Part shown: positions 12,101 through 25,122 of the stretch, in pieces | How positions within the stretch are numbered: the stretch's first letter is position 1 | How the letters are laid out: every line of letters starts with the position of its first letter | Assembly: GCA_947044405.1 (NCBI GenBank) | Contig: CAMRHE010000011.1 | Span: 4,394,501-4,458,500 of the forward strand | Source of the DNA: Leptodactylus fallax | Taxonomy: Eukaryota > Chordata > Amphibia > Anura > Leptodactylidae | DNA: 64,000 nt | Reading direction: 5' to 3' | Notes under the pieces: generated by a model | What the model saw: only the letters and a program-made list of their open reading frames with translations | What the model was told of the DNA's origin: nothing | The model's database searches: none | Position numbers and translations under genes: made by a program

Positions 12101-12549
12101 GATTTGGAAGTTGTGTAAAATATTGATCATGTTACAGTTTCCAGATACATTAAGACCATTAAGACAATTAATTCACATGCACTCAATACAGACACAGTAA
12201 AATAATTCTGCAATAACAAATAACACTTCATATGAGTGTTCATTAGATCTAACTAATGATATTGTTTGTTGTCATCATTACGGTAACTAAATACAAACCT
12301 GTATATTACTAGTTTTTTCATTTACAATTTACATTAATAAATCTTAATGGATCTAGAGATACATCTCCAGATCGGTCAAATTACTGCCACCTATCTTATT
12401 TGCTTATTTGCATAACTTTAGAAATGATGTTATGTTAAATAGCTTACCAACAGTGCAAACCAGCTCTAGGTCCTGTGACTTGTGTATGATGTTCTTTAGG
12501 GAATGCATATGTAAGTTGGTAGAAGTCACCCCCATGCTTAGTCATGCCG

Positions 12550-12899
12550 TAAGAGGACCTTTCACCACTTCCACCAAGCCCAACTTTTTACATCCTACAA
12601 TAGATGCTGTTCCGCTCATTTTGCTGCATTTGGAAATTTCTTCCACTACCCACTGTTCCAGAGCAATCATTACTGTCACTTTCAGCCCAGTATGCTAATT
12701 AGGCTCGCTATGGTCAGGTGGGCGATCCACAGCAGCTTTCTTCAGCTTTGGGCCACCTAACAGTAAAGAGCTTATTAGAAAGGCCTAGTAAGAAGTAGGA
12801 ACTGGAGAAAAACTTCCAACTGCACTAGAATCATTGAAGTGGGACCTACTAAAGGATACAAAAAATTGGAGTTGGTGGAGGTGGTAGAAGGTCCTCTTT
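12550..12899. mobile_element. foldback MITE, AAGAGGACCTTT family
   Basis: Left end AAGAGGACCTTTCACCAC and inverted right end AAAGAGGACCTTCTACCACC. TTAA abuts the right end, and the left reads GTAA. About 350 bases, non-coding. Confidence 0.65.
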
Positions 12900-15800
12900 A
12901 AGTGTAAGACTTGTATTTCATAACCAGTAGTTCCCTCTCAAGATAGGCCTGGTACCGGTACTTGCATGCATTTTTTAATTATACTTTTATGTGTATTCCC
13001 ACTGTGCGTTGTATTAATAAAGTGTTCATTGTGTATTGTATATATTGCAGATAATGATGATTCATATGTCTGAATTATAATGCTTTGTAATTGTATTATG
13101 TCACTGTTACTTTAATTGTGACACGCCACTTCTTGTTCTAGCAAGGTCTGGGAAAGAGGCAGTACCTTTCACATTATAGGTCGTGCTGCAGGCAGTGCCA
13201 TTTGCACTTTCCACGGTATAGTCCACACATAATGCAGAAAAACCTTATATCAGTAGTTTTCCGTTACCTTTCAAGAGTCTGGTTCTGTGTGGAGTGTCCA
13301 GTGCAGTCCTGAAGATAGCCAGTGGTAGGCCTGAATATATCCAAAAACTAGCAGAGCGAACTGAAGTGATAACCTTGAGTGCTGTGGTCCATGTGAGCTT
13401 TGTGTGCTGTGTTTCGTGGGCCTTAAGACTCTAACACTGTTGGAGAAGGCCATTTCCAGTGTCTGATGAAGCTGTTGTGAAACTACTGCCAAACTGTTGT
13501 GGTGTATCTGTACCTAAAATTACCTCAAAAAAAGTGCCTGATGATACTGTGTCTTGCAAATCTCTGCATGCATACTGTGGCCACAGTAAAAAAACAGAGT
13601 GAGAGTAAGGTGCTAGCTGTCCTAAATCCTTTGGTATTTGGTGTAATAACGGGAGGCCCAGTGACTACAGAGTTGGGTGCACTCCTGTTGCAGATAGCCT
13701 ATATTTTTTTTAATTAAAACTGGATACTGAAACATATTTTGTTCAAATTTGTTTTTATTTTGCTATTTTTATTTCTAATTCCTATACATGAATATCAGGG
13801 CAGTCATCTTGCTTGAGCTGTTTCCATTAGATTAGCTTTGCAGCAGCTACATGATCTTAATAAACTTTTTTAATATACAAAAGTGGCATGAAAGATGTAA
13901 AAAAATCACTGAAAATTCTTAACAAATATGCTTGACATTTATCAAACTTGATTGAGATAATAGGACACTATCTGATTATATATTGTCTTTTATTTTTGAT
14001 GGATTTTCTGTTTTTTAGTCTCCTGCCTATAGACTATAGATGATTATTTAATAGATCATTAGCAAATAAAACAAATGAAACAATACAAGAATATGTTTGA
14101 GAAAAAAAGATACACATTACATATATGATATCACATGTTGTAAACATAATGTAAGTAGTATACTATAAAGTAAAATATTGTATATATTTATATTCCTTCA
14201 AAGAAAACACTTTGTGTTTATTGCCAAACTGATTCTTCAGTTGCTAAAGCCTATGGCTCAAGAAGCAAATTTGTTTTCTTTATACAAACATAATACAGCA
14301 TGAAACCATAAAACTAAATAATTGATTTCTGTTTCCTAACCTAGAAGAAGCAACAGAAAAAAAATGGCACAATAGGGTATCCATTTTTACAGTATCCAAT
14401 ATCCAGTTTACAGCAGTAAACTGGATATTCAAAAACCACAGTCAAAGGCTGATCATAAAAACCCATAGGGATAACAACAAACCCAAAGTCTTAGAACAAA
14501 ATAAGTGGGAAAAAGACAACAAGCAAAGTTGCACACATGTATACAAAATGTCATCTATTTATTAGCTTTATACAATTTCATAATGTCCTTGGCTACAAAT
14601 ATAAATAATATTCTTCATAGAACTGTTTGGCTTATAAATTATTTCATATTTAATGAATATTAGAAAAGAGGCAAGGGATTTACAATAGTCACTAGTAGAA
14701 TAAGAATTAGGAAGCAGTTGGAACATCGCTGCCTTTTAAGCGTTAGTCACGTTTTTAAATATTTGAATTATTTTGATATTGACAATTGAGAAAGTTTCTT
14801 ACTCTTTAGTGTCATCATATTTCACGAATTAGGTTTACCAGTTACATTTTTCTTTCAAAATACAATACACAGACTATATATGGTACTTAAAGGAGTTGCC
14901 CAGAAAGGACACCCCCCTCCTAAGTGTATCCCCTTTGCCAAACAGATGAAATCCCTGTAATCTACTGCTCTCAATTCAGGAGCAGCTGTTGTCTAAACAT
15001 ATCACACGGGAATTTGGCAATTGTAGTAGTACATTGAATTCAATTAGATTGACTACCATGACATACATGGTCAAGCTGGGTTCACCTTTTGCCCCCTCTA
15101 TGAAGACTATATGCCCTACTTCAGGGTGGGGGTTCCCCAAGCTGTGACTCTCTAGCTATTGCAAAACTACACCTCCCAGCATACCCTGATAGCCTGCCTC
15201 CTCAAAAATTGCCTACCCTGAAGAATCAATAGACATAATGTACAAATGCTGCATAAATGTATTCCTAGTCTTTTTACATGTGCATCTTATTCTCAGTTCT
15301 TTCCTTTTTTCACTTTTTCGATGAATGAATTGGACTTTGTCTCCATTGCTTTTATTAAAACTTCAATTGGGTTTAAATAGATGAAAGGGCACAAATTAAA
15401 ATAATCTGCCATTTACCACTCATGTCGAAACAATTGATGTTTGAAATGGATACCTTGATTTAGTTATAGTCCTCGAGTTATTTCAAAGAAATATACCTAC
15501 CATGTTGCACTTCCTTTATGGACTTGTGGTCTTGTATATAGAGTTTACATCTATGACTAAGTCTTCCTTTAAAACCTTATATGATGAAATTATACCTTCT
15601 TGATGGCAACTCCTTGTCGCTTTTTATTGGCAGTTTACAATGTGTGAACCACAGTTTTTTATTATGTTGTGTTATACCTCTGATTCATTTTGGTATCACG
15701 AGTGAAAAGTGAATAGATTTCACATTAACCCTTTACAACACTATAGTGTCTTATAGCTAAAGCTAGCGTAGCCCAGTGTCAGAGTCCTGATCATTTATGG

Positions 15801-16033
15801 AGTACAGTTCCCCTGAAACCAGGAGCAGAACTATCTGTTATCTGATCATTTTTTATATCATATAGGGTTTCTCCAGGATTGAAAAAAATGGTGTTTCTGA
15901 AAGTAATGGCCAAAGGTCCTAATATCTTTTCTTTTGTATATATCAATTACTTGTTTCTAGTTCTTGCCATGAGTTAAAAAAATCATTGTTCTGGCAAAAT
16001 GAGTTCTCTGAGGAGCATAAGATATACTGTTGG

Positions 16034-16476
16034 TTAAAGGCAACCTGTTATCATATATATACAGCCCCTTAAACCGTAAATATAGATGCCACTTTTTAAA
16101 ATATCAGTTGCAGCATAAAGGTAAAAATACATTTTTAAAGTAGCATGCACTATCTGTGAAGAGTCGTACGGGAGGATCCAGTATGATAAGGAGTCAAGCA
16201 GCTATACAGGCCAGTCTACATTATTAACAGCTAGCCTTAGTAGCATCCAGCACAGTAAAATAAGATGTACTGTCTCAGCTTCATTCGTGCATTGTGCAAG
16301 CTCCAGATTGTGACTATCCACCACAATTTTCACAGGTATAACATGATTCTTTGCAATTTCATCTTACTGTTTAAGGTACATTTCAAAGTGTAACATATTT
16401 AGAAACCTATCATCACCCTGTATAATACCATGGTGGTGGTTAAAGAGCTGCATATGTGATAATAGGTTCCCTTTAA
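16034..16476. mobile_element. foldback MITE with TTAA target duplication
   Basis: TTAA at 16034-16037 and 16473-16476 flank inverted ends AGGCAACCTGTTATCA and AGGGAACCTATTATCACATA. TTAA duplications are typical of piggyBac and Kolobok-type transposons. No coding sequence. Confidence 0.75.
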
Positions 16477-17434
16477 GTCAAAATGTGGAAACAAGGTTGC
16501 ATATTGTCTTGTGTTTCTACCATGTATTCATCATTCAACATTTACAAATGAATTGAAATTGGATGATGTAAGATGCAAGGAGCATGAAGAAATAGCCTTT
16601 ACACCTATATTATTTACAACCTTACTTCCATTTCTATTTTTACAGATTACATAGCTACCCCAAATGCTCATAAACTGTCATGCAAGATAATAATACTAAG
16701 TGTCAATATCAAATGATACATTTTAAAAAGTTACCTACTAAGATTGGAAGCTTCTCAAATTAAATGCATGTGTATATCTTGGGTGATGTACTAAAATATT
16801 CCCCAAAATGCAAAAAAGCTGTAATGTTCTAGTATTTTGACAAACACAAGATGAGGATCCCGCTGGGTGGCAATGAATTGTTTTTGCTCTGTGTGCGGCT
16901 GAGTGATTAGTTACGCATTAACTGTATGATTTCAGACACAGCGAGGGGTTTGCTGCTGCTAAGGCTAAGTCTGTAATCACTGAGAACTAAACTTTGACGC
17001 TAATAAAGTCATCACACTTGGTTATAAAAGCCTCTCATCTGGTGGGAAGTATTTTTGTATGTCTCTGCAAAGGTTAACAATGTGCTTTATTGTGATTTAT
17101 GGTTTTTTGTGGTAAGAGAAGACGTCAGCAATAGCATTAGGCGATGCACTACAATGGGCTATCGCTGGCAGCACCGTTGTGCAATGTATGTGTAGAAAAA
17201 CTAAATGTATTTGTTCTTGTTTCATGTTTCCTTGGAAATTGTCACTAAAAAGTAGTTAAAGAAAACGCTCGCTTATTTACCAAGACTGCCCACGCAATTG
17301 TAAGATTTATCTAATGAATGCTCCACCTTCTTTAATGTATGTTACTAACCTCATAAGGAATTATTCAAAAGGATTACTTTGTATATTATGTTTAAATCAG
17401 CTTTCTCTATTAACCATACCTTACTCTTTTCTAG

Positions 17435-17647
17435 ACCTGTGTCCATAGATCTTCATCTGAAATAAGCTGCTCTTCAACCCCATCCCTGAAAGGATTAAAT
17501 CTTAAACCACCAATTGTAACCCAAGCTTTTTTCGTTTTCGATGGAGTCATATCTGTTACTACTAAATTTATTTTTGTTAATAATCCTGTATTTAAAACAC
17601 TGGATAAAACTTTGGTGATTTCAATGGGAAACATCCTAGAAATCAAG
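17435..17647 (+). CDS. met: met exon 11: end of IPT3, start of IPT4
   Basis: 213-base exon, phase 0 at both ends, acceptor TTTTCTAG, donor GTATGC. The translation begins TCVHRSSSEISCSSTPSLKG and ends LVISMGNILEIK. It corresponds to VACQHRSNSEIICCTTPSL...[24 protein letters not shown] of human MET. Two residues are missing in the MGN(EN)VLEIK segment compared with human. NNPVFK marks the IPT4 opening. Confidence 0.94.
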
Positions 17648-18490
17648 GTATGCGTTACAGTTCATCAGTTATAATGTAATCAATCTTGGTTACGGTATTT
17701 GTGTTACGATATATGGATATAGATTTCCATGTTTAACCAACATGGTTTTTGTACCAGCTTTCAGAAGAGTGCACTGACATTTCCAGAATATATATTCACA
17801 TACAGTTATAAAACTCATTATGTAGGCAGCAAAAACACAACCAAGAAACACATTAAAACATTTTTGCTGAACAACACTTTAGAGAAATCCAGTCCATCTT
17901 TCAACCAGATTTACCAGCTCAAATCCAGTGCAAAGACCTGGACTTCAAGCATCTGTAGTGCTAGGAGACCATATCTTCCTGCAGCTTTACTGTCCTGTAC
18001 TGTACACGATCCTTAGTTTTCGGGTCTCCAGACAGGGTTCAGGCGAGGAAATCTGGCCAACAGACAGACCAATTTTACAGGACTATATTCCACCTTGTGC
18101 AGGAGGCCTAAGGGCTGCAACAGCTAAACCTGTCCCATTGCTAAAAAGGTAACAAGACTCCACCTGCCATACACCATTTATAATACTGGTAGTAAAAGAG
18201 CTTTTGGGCACCTGGGCACAGATATAGCTGCTAACTCTGCACCCCTTACAGCCATGCACTGAAGTTGTGTTAGTAAATTGCTTGGTTGCATCTTAAATGC
18301 TGCTGATATATTATATGTACAAATCATACTCAAAAGTGTAAATTTCTATTTCCAATTCAGCCCAGTTTCATCAGTAGATGATCCTCTTAATGATATTACC
18401 ATGTTACACTTTATTGAAACCCATAGTTGGCCATTTTGTGTATGTTCCATTTTTAACTCTTATAACTGGTGCCGATCGTTTTGGTTTCAG
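17648..18490 (+). other. met intron 11
   Basis: 843 bases, GT-AG. No feature recognised. Short open frames here lack conservation. Confidence 0.75.
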
Positions 18491-18637
18491 GGAGATCATA
18501 TTGATTCTGATGCTGTAAGAGGAGAAGTGCTGAAAGTTGGTAACAAGAGCTGTGAAATTATTCAATCCAAATCAGATTTTGTCTCTTGTGCTGTTTCCAG
18601 TGAACTGATGAAGAGCAACAGTGAGCTGAAAATAGAG
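18491..18637 (+). CDS. met: met exon 12: IPT4 core
   Basis: 147-base exon, phase 0 at both ends, same length as the human exon. The translation [20 protein letters not shown] continues [20 protein letters not shown] and KSNSELKIE. The [11 protein letters not shown] block is almost identical to mammalian MET. Acceptor TTGGTTTCAG, donor GTATGA. Confidence 0.95.
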
Positions 18638-20238
18638 GTATGATGTGATCATATTTGTCTGTAGAGTTTGTATATCTCTAAACTTATGTTGTCTTTGTAC
18701 TTTGTTTATGTAGTATTACAGAAGGTCAGCGTGTTCTCTCCTCATCATCATTTTGCACTCTGCTGTTTGTTCAGCAGACGTTTGGCTACTGTTGATTGAA
18801 ATTTCAAATTGTCTTTTTACACCAATCATAAATAATTAATCTGCGGGCCTGCGGCGAATGACAAAACTTCTAACACTTGTCATATGTAGAGCTCAGCTGC
18901 AATTATCTGAAGAAGCTGTACAAGGCAGGTGCACTTCTGACTGTTAAGACCCCCGCTGGGCATTTACACCGATTGAAAATGTAGTAAATGTATACAACCT
19001 ATAATAGCAGTTTTCATTCACAAAATGACATGTAAGTTTTTGATTAACAATATTTGTTAAATAGGATTGCCCAGGTAAATCATAAAGGTCTCATAGTTCA
19101 TAGGATATAAGATTGCAGGACCAATTGCTAAGGAGAAGAACTAGGCTCAGAAATGGTAATATAGTGTATATGAACATGAAGACAAAGGGTTTTTTTGAGA
19201 ATTAGAAAACCCCTTAAGGCTGGGGCCCCACATTGCAAAAACTCATCATTTTGCCTGCGGCGGAAACAAAGTGGCAATAAACGCTGCGTTTTACAGTACC
19301 TGCAAAGTGGATTGGATACTGGATAATCCCATCCACACATTGCAGAAAAAAATCCACAGCAGAAAGAAAATCGCAGCATGTCAATTATACCTGTGTTAAC
19401 GCTGGCGTTTTCTGTATAGGTATAATAGGGACAGAAAGGATGCAGAGGAATAATCTGTGAAACTGCAATGAAAAACGCTGCGGAAAAAAAAATTGGATAC
19501 GTTTTTGTCATGTTTTTTTCCACAGCGTTTTTTGTTTTTGCTGAACTTCGCTATGTGGGGCCTACGCAGCTGTGTTTGTTGCAGATTTTGCTTTGTTTTT
19601 TGAGCTAAAGCCAGGAGTGGATTTAGCAGCAGGTAGAAGTATAAGTACTTCCTATATATTTCCCATTCCATTTGTAGCCATTCTTGGCTTTGGCTCAAAA
19701 AAAACACAGCAAACTCTGCAACAAAAAAAAGCTGGGTTTCAGAAATGTGGGCCTTAGCCTAAGCTGCTTTTTTGTTGCAGATTTTGCTGCGTTTTTTGAG
19801 CCAAAGTCAAAAGTGGCTTGGAAAGGAATGGGAAATACATTGGAAGCACTTATACTTCTACCTTCTGCTCAAACCACTCCTAGCTTTGGCTCAAAAAACT
19901 GGAGCAAAATCTGCAACAAGAAAGCAACTTTTCCCGCAATGTGGGGCCTTAGCCTTAAACACCTCCAAATATAAAAATATTAAACTTTTGAGAATCTGCC
20001 ACTAGTCCTCATAGTTTGAGGCCTCTCCTGAGTTTACTTCATGTTGCAATGACATATTGTTCAAAATGATGGCACTTTAAATGACTGTGGTGGCCATTTT
20101 TTTCCATAGTAGTTTTCTGACTGTCAAACTGAAAAACTTCTCTAAGCAGAGAGATACATTGTAAGCTACATACTTATATGACTGTAGGATTTGTTAGACA
20201 TAGTATGTCTTTTTATATATTTGTTGTCTTGATTTTAG
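18638..20238 (+). other. met intron 12
   Basis: 1601 bases. Nearly half is the chain of three foldback elements at 19209-19961. Confidence 0.8.
19209..19961. mobile_element. chain of three related TTAA-type foldback MITEs
   Basis: TTAA precedes GGCTGGGGCCCCACATTGC at 19213, and TTAA follows GCAATGTGGGGCCTTAGCC at 19958-19961. In between lie one long-form copy (to about 19565), a short-form copy (to about 19761) and a second short-form copy. Each is recognisable by the GAGC(C/T)AAA...TTTGGCTC mirror pair. The internal junctions are fused, without a full TTAA between copies. Confidence 0.7.
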
Positions 20239-20395
20239 CTCCTGCAGGAATCCTCCTCCATTGTAATTGGTAAAGTAAAAGTCCAGCCAAACCACAATTA
20301 CACTGGAATTGTTACAGGGGTCCTGTCCTGTGTCCTGCTGGTTTCAGTTGTAGTGATTATTTTCATATGTGTAAGGAAGAGAAAGCAGCTCAAAG
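20239..20395 (+). CDS. met: met exon 13: stalk end, transmembrane span, membrane-proximal basic patch
   Basis: 157-base exon encoding 52 residues plus one base. The first part, LLQESSSIVIGKVKVQPNHN, matches the human juxta-membrane stalk (STVLGKVIVQPDQN). The NYT sequon is next. A run of about 22 uncharged residues from IVTGVLSC to IFICV is the single membrane span. VRKRKQLK is the cytoplasmic stop-transfer patch. Acceptor TGATTTTAG, donor GTAAAA. Confidence 0.95.
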
Positions 20396-20482
20396 GTAAA
20401 ACAGCTTGTTCTTCAGTTACGTTGTATTACCCTGTTCATGGTGATGGTCTACTTCAAGTACTCTAACAATATCTTTGTACAG

Positions 20483-20623
20483 ATATAGGCAGTGAGCGAG
20501 TCCTGTTTGATGGCAGGGTACATACTCCACATTTGGATAGACTTGTGAGTGCAAGGAGTGTAAGCCCCACAACAGAAATGGTATCCAGTGAATCTGTGGA
20601 CTACCGATCTACATTTCCAGAAG
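20483..20623 (+). CDS. met: met exon 14: juxtamembrane negative-regulatory exon
   Basis: 141 bases, identical in length to human exon 14, with split Asp codons at both borders, so the exon is symmetric and skipping it would keep the frame. The translation contains [20 protein letters not shown], then [16 protein letters not shown]. The Ser in SARSVSP corresponds to the inhibitory PKC-site serine 985. The Tyr in DYR corresponds to Tyr1003, the Cbl-binding degron. ESVD corresponds to the juxtamembrane caspase site. All three are conserved here. The intron before it is only 87 bases. Confidence 0.96.
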
Positions 20624-22342
20624 GTAGGAGTCCTTTATTTATAACAGTTTACATGATCATACATTAATCTGGAGACTTGATCTCTGTAACATTGTTGCCT
20701 GTCATGGTTTTCTGTACAATAATGACCATATACTTCTGGGACCACAATCCACTAGAAGACATAATAGGTTCAGACAGAATATGTTGGGGGATTGTCTGGC
20801 AGGTGCCATAAACATTTACAGAAATTGTCATGTCACCAAAAATCTGATGTCTACTATCTTTTATGTATGTTTATGTTTTTGCAATGTACCTGGACCTGCT
20901 ACAGCATGACACAGTATATCTGGATCGACTGTCCAGTTCCAACTCAAGATAAAGATGCAGTACCCAAGCAGTAAAAGAAAAAGGGAATAGGTGGAAGAAA
21001 AGTTGATAAACATATTTTAGAGAGCTTCCATTTCTATAAGATGAGCTTATATTTTATCAAAGTTTAGAAAATTGTGACTCTACAGTATAAACATTCGTTG
21101 GTTTTAATTCATATTCATATATTTGATACAGCTGTCATACTACTTTGGTGCAGGGTGCCCACTAACATAATAAATGTGTCTAATTTTTCTATTTAACTAT
21201 ACAATCTCGCACTGAACAATCCTTTATACTATCCGTTTCTTGAAATCAAAGACCCTTATAAGAAAGAGAGAAGTTTGCAAAATTTGCCCATGTTGGTGGA
21301 ACAAGTCTTGTGTGTAAGAAGGTCTCCTAACTCTTCCCAACAGATTGAACTTCAAAACCTGATTCTTTTGTTCTCAAGAAAGTTGAACCACCTGTTTAGA
21401 AACAAAAGGGGCAAAAAAATAAGATTGAGTCCTTTTTTAAGATAATGAGTTATTTCAGCAATGAGACAGCAGTGCTTGTTAAAGACAGCATATTTATATG
21501 ATATTAAGGTAATGCCTAGCCGTGTGAGGTCTCAGCAAGTAACAAAATACCAGCTCTGCTTTTATATTTACACACGTAGCCACTGAAAGTGAATACAGTT
21601 ATCACTCATTTCATAGGTGAATCAAGGCTCTAATGTTCTGCATAGCCAGAAACTGTCTTTTAAGTTGATGACTGTTCTGTGAATCAGCATATCTTCTCCT
21701 TATGACTCACACTGTATTATTGATACTATAGCAGATTACAGCCCACTCCCCTGTTAAAATTTTACATCAGAGTTAATATACCTCAAGATGATTACAAAAT
21801 TAAATTCTTGTTCTTGCTACAGTATCTTGTACAGGATGAGTATTTAGTGTTCCCTCGTGAAAGATAAGGTTAACAAATAAGGACTTTAACAACTATTATT
21901 TGTCTTAATTTTAATACTTCCACCTAATAATCATCTATAAATTTACTAAAGGTCAATAAAACTAGTCAACTAATAATAATAATAATACTATTGTCAACTA
22001 TTGTCCAGACTTGCAAGGACTGGTCCATGATATTGTAGGAAGCTTGTGGTTCTGGACCAATTTTGGGAAGATTTGAGTCTGCCATTCAAATGTATGGTGA
22101 ATAACCTTTAATGATAATAGCAGCTCCTTTTTAATACAGAGAGCAGTACTATTTTATTAGTGCTATGCCATAGTAATATGGGAACTATGAGTAGTACTGC
22201 ATCTGTTGCTTTATTGGTCAAGTCTTGACTGTCAAGATGTAAAGCGCTAGAGTTTGTGTGTCAACAGAAATAGTCCTGCATGCTGGAGTATAACAGAAGA
22301 TGCCAGTTGAAAGATCATTCAGGTAAAATGATAGACATTTCA

Positions 22343-22378
22343 AACTGAAAGACTTAACAGCTAACAGATAGATAGATT

Positions 22379-22430
<52 letters not shown>

Positions 22431-22501
22431 TGAATCTATCTATCTATCTATCTATCTATCTGTTAGCTGTTAAGTCTTTCAGTTAGGATTATCTATCTAT
22501 C
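22343..22501. repeat. palindrome built on a GATA/TATC microsatellite
   Basis: AACTGAAAGACTTAACAGCT (22343) plus GATA repeats is followed by TCTATC repeats and the exact inverse, ending AGCTGTTAAGTCTTTCAGTT (22484). The GATA tract thus turns into its own complement, forming a hairpin of about 140 bases. Confidence 0.9.
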
Positions 22502-23496
22502 TGAGACTGTATATTAAGTGCAATAGGCGGGCACATGTAATATACTATTCCAATGGCACATTGTTTGTCTTAGTGTAAAATAAAAAAATAAATTTATAAT
22601 ATTATCATAGTGCTGTAAGTCAGGTTTTGAGACCACATTTTCTCAATCTGGATTTTGGTTGTAAATGATAGTTTAATCCAGTAAAGCCAGATGAGGGTTG
22701 TTATCCCCTTACTTGCAGTGAAGCAGAAGAACTTGTTCAGATATTCACATTAGATTGTTTAGTTCAGTTCCATTTGACTAATGGATAACAAACTATATAT
22801 TTCTTTCTTTCCCTTCCTATCTGCTTCTCTGCATTCCTGATAAGATGAAAATTTTTAGTGAAACTCCCATTCTTAAGACTGCAGGATATGAATCACCTCT
22901 TGGCATTTCCTTGGTTTCATAGTAACTGTACTTTCATCATTAAAGCTGAACACAGATATTTTCATATGTAATGTGCAGTTTTTCTAACATGTCAAAAGTA
23001 AAGTATATTCTACCATTACACTAATAGTGTAATTTTTTTTTCCATACTTCTGTGTAATAAAATAGTTTCCTTGTTTTCTCCTTCATTGCTGAGAATTCCT
23101 AGTGACAAACAGGCCATAAACTGTTTAGCTTTATATAGTATTAGATTTGCATAGAATCTGCACTGTCAAACTCAAACTTAACTGCAGATGTAAGAATTTG
23201 GACAATGTTGTTCTGATATGTTGTATTTTCTGTCCAGTAGTCAATCATATTCTGAACCTTTATGGTTTAATTAGTAAATAGGGCATTAAAATTAGTTCTG
23301 TACTTCTTTCTTCTTGCTCTACTTTATTCTTCTTCCTTGCTGCATCTAGGTCCAAATGTTTATAGTGGTATGGACTAAAATTATAGTTGGATAAGTAAAA
23401 AAAAGAAATTTAATTTCTATGGCCAATCTAAAGGTGTCTATACAGATAAGGTCAAAGTTGCAAGTGTGCATATTTATACAGGACTGGCCAGCTATA

Positions 23497-25122
23497 CAGT
23501 CATATGAAAAAGTTTAGGCACCCCTATTAATCTTTTTAGTTCTAAATATTTGGGTGTTTGCAACAGCCATTTCAATTTGATATATCTAATAACTGATGGA
23601 CACAGTAATATTTCAGGACTGAAATGAGGTTTATTGTACTAACAGAAAATGTGCAATATGCATTAAACCAAAATTTGACCGGTGCAAAAATTTGGGTACC
23701 CTTATCATTTTATTGATTTGAATACTCCTAACTACTTTTTACTGACTTACTGAAGCACAAAATTGGTTTTGTAACCTCACTGAGCTTTGAACTTCATAGC
23801 CAGGTGTATCCAATCATGAGAAAAGGTATTTAAGGTGGCCAATTGCAAGTTGTTCTCCTATTTGAATCTCCTCTGAAGAATGGCATCATGGGCTCCTCAT
23901 AACAACTCTCAAATGATCTGAAAACAAAGATTGTTCAACATAGTTGTTCAGGGGAAGGATACAAAAAGTTGTCTCAGAGATTTAACCTGTCAGTTTCCAC
24001 TGTGAGGAACATAGTAAGGAAATGGAAGACCACAGGGACAGTTCTTGTTAAGCCCAGAAGTGGCAGGCCAAGAAAAATATCAGAAAGGCAGAGAAGAAGA
24101 ATGGTGAGAACAGTCAAGGACAATCCACAGACCACCTCCAAAGAGCTGCAGCATCATCTTGCTGCAGATGGTGTCACTGTGCATCGGTCAACAATACAGC
24201 ACACTTTGCACAAGGAGAAGCTGTATGGGAGAGTGATGCGAAAGAAGCCATTTCTGAAAGCACGCCACAAACAGAGTCGCCTGAGGTATGCAAAAGCACA
24301 TTTGGACAAGCCAGCTTTTGGAAGAAGGTCCTGTGGACTGATGAAACAAAGATTGAGTTGTTTGGTCATACAAAAAGGCGTCAAAAAAACACAGCATTCC
24401 AAGAAAAACACTTGCTACCCACTGTAAAATTTGGTGGAGGTTCCATCATGCTTTGGGGCTGTGTGGCCAATGCCGGCACCGGGAATCTTGTTAAAGTTGA
24501 GGGTCGCATGGATTCAACTCAGTATCACCAGATTCTTGAGAATAATGTACAAGAATCAGTGATGAATTTGAAGTTACGCCGGGGATGGATATTTCAGCAA
24601 GACAATGATCCAAAACACAGCTCCAAATCTACTCAGGCATTCATGCAGAGGAACAATTACAATGTTCTGGAATGGCCATCCCAGTCCCCAGACCTGAATA
24701 TCATTGAACATCTGTGGGATAATTTGAAGCGGGCTGTCCATGCTCGGCAACCATCAAACTTAACTGAACTGGAATTGTTTTGTAAAGAGGAATAGTCAAA
24801 AATACCTTCATCCAGGATCCAGGAACTGATTAAAAGCTACAGGAAGCGACTAGAGGCTGTTATTTTTGCAAAAGGAGGATCTACTAAATATTAATGTCAC
24901 TTTTCTGTTGAGGTGCCCATACTTTTGCACCGGTCAAATTTTGGTTTAATACATATTGCACATTTTCTGTTAGTACAATAAACCTCATTTCAATCCTGAA
25001 ATATTACTGTGTCCATCAGTTATTAGATATATCAAATTGAAATGGCTGTTGCTAACACCCAAATATTTAGAACTAAAAATGATTAAGATTAATAGGGGTG
25101 CCCAAACTTTTTCATATGACTG
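23497..25122 (+). mobile_element. Tc1/mariner transposon B in met intron 14
   Basis: 1626 bases, flanked by TA at 23495-23496 and 25123-25124. The termini CAGTCATATGAAAAAGTTTA and interior are close to element A (202-1849) but in the opposite orientation. It carries a broken transposase. Confidence 0.93.
23888..24894 (+). pseudogene. Tc1 transposase relic, copy of element A gene
   Basis: The frame is 1007 bases, 16 shorter than the intact 1023-base gene of element A. Defects seen: a TAA at codon 5 (23900-23902, replacing Lys in MGSSKQ); a 4-base deletion near 24312 (in GCCAGCTTTTGG) that shifts the frame; a 12-base in-frame deletion near 24379; and TAG at 24793-24795 replacing Trp in EEWSK. 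The catalytic motifs LMKQ.../FQQDNDPKH and IIEHLWD can still be read piecewise. It cannot make a functional enzyme. Confidence 0.92.

Larger units (their letters stand above)
7895..17434 (+). other. met intron 10 (9.5 kb)
   Basis: AT-rich, GT-AG. It contains the inverted-repeat element at 8666-9190 and foldback elements at 12550-12899 and 16034-16476. The rest (notably 9.2-12.5 kb and 13-16 kb) holds short open frames of no conservation that I can see. I found no RNA gene. Confidence 0.75.

Noticed and set aside
17729..18152. Overlapping open frames between met exons 11 and 12
   Set aside because: Neither matches Met, and neither has splice sites or conserved motifs.
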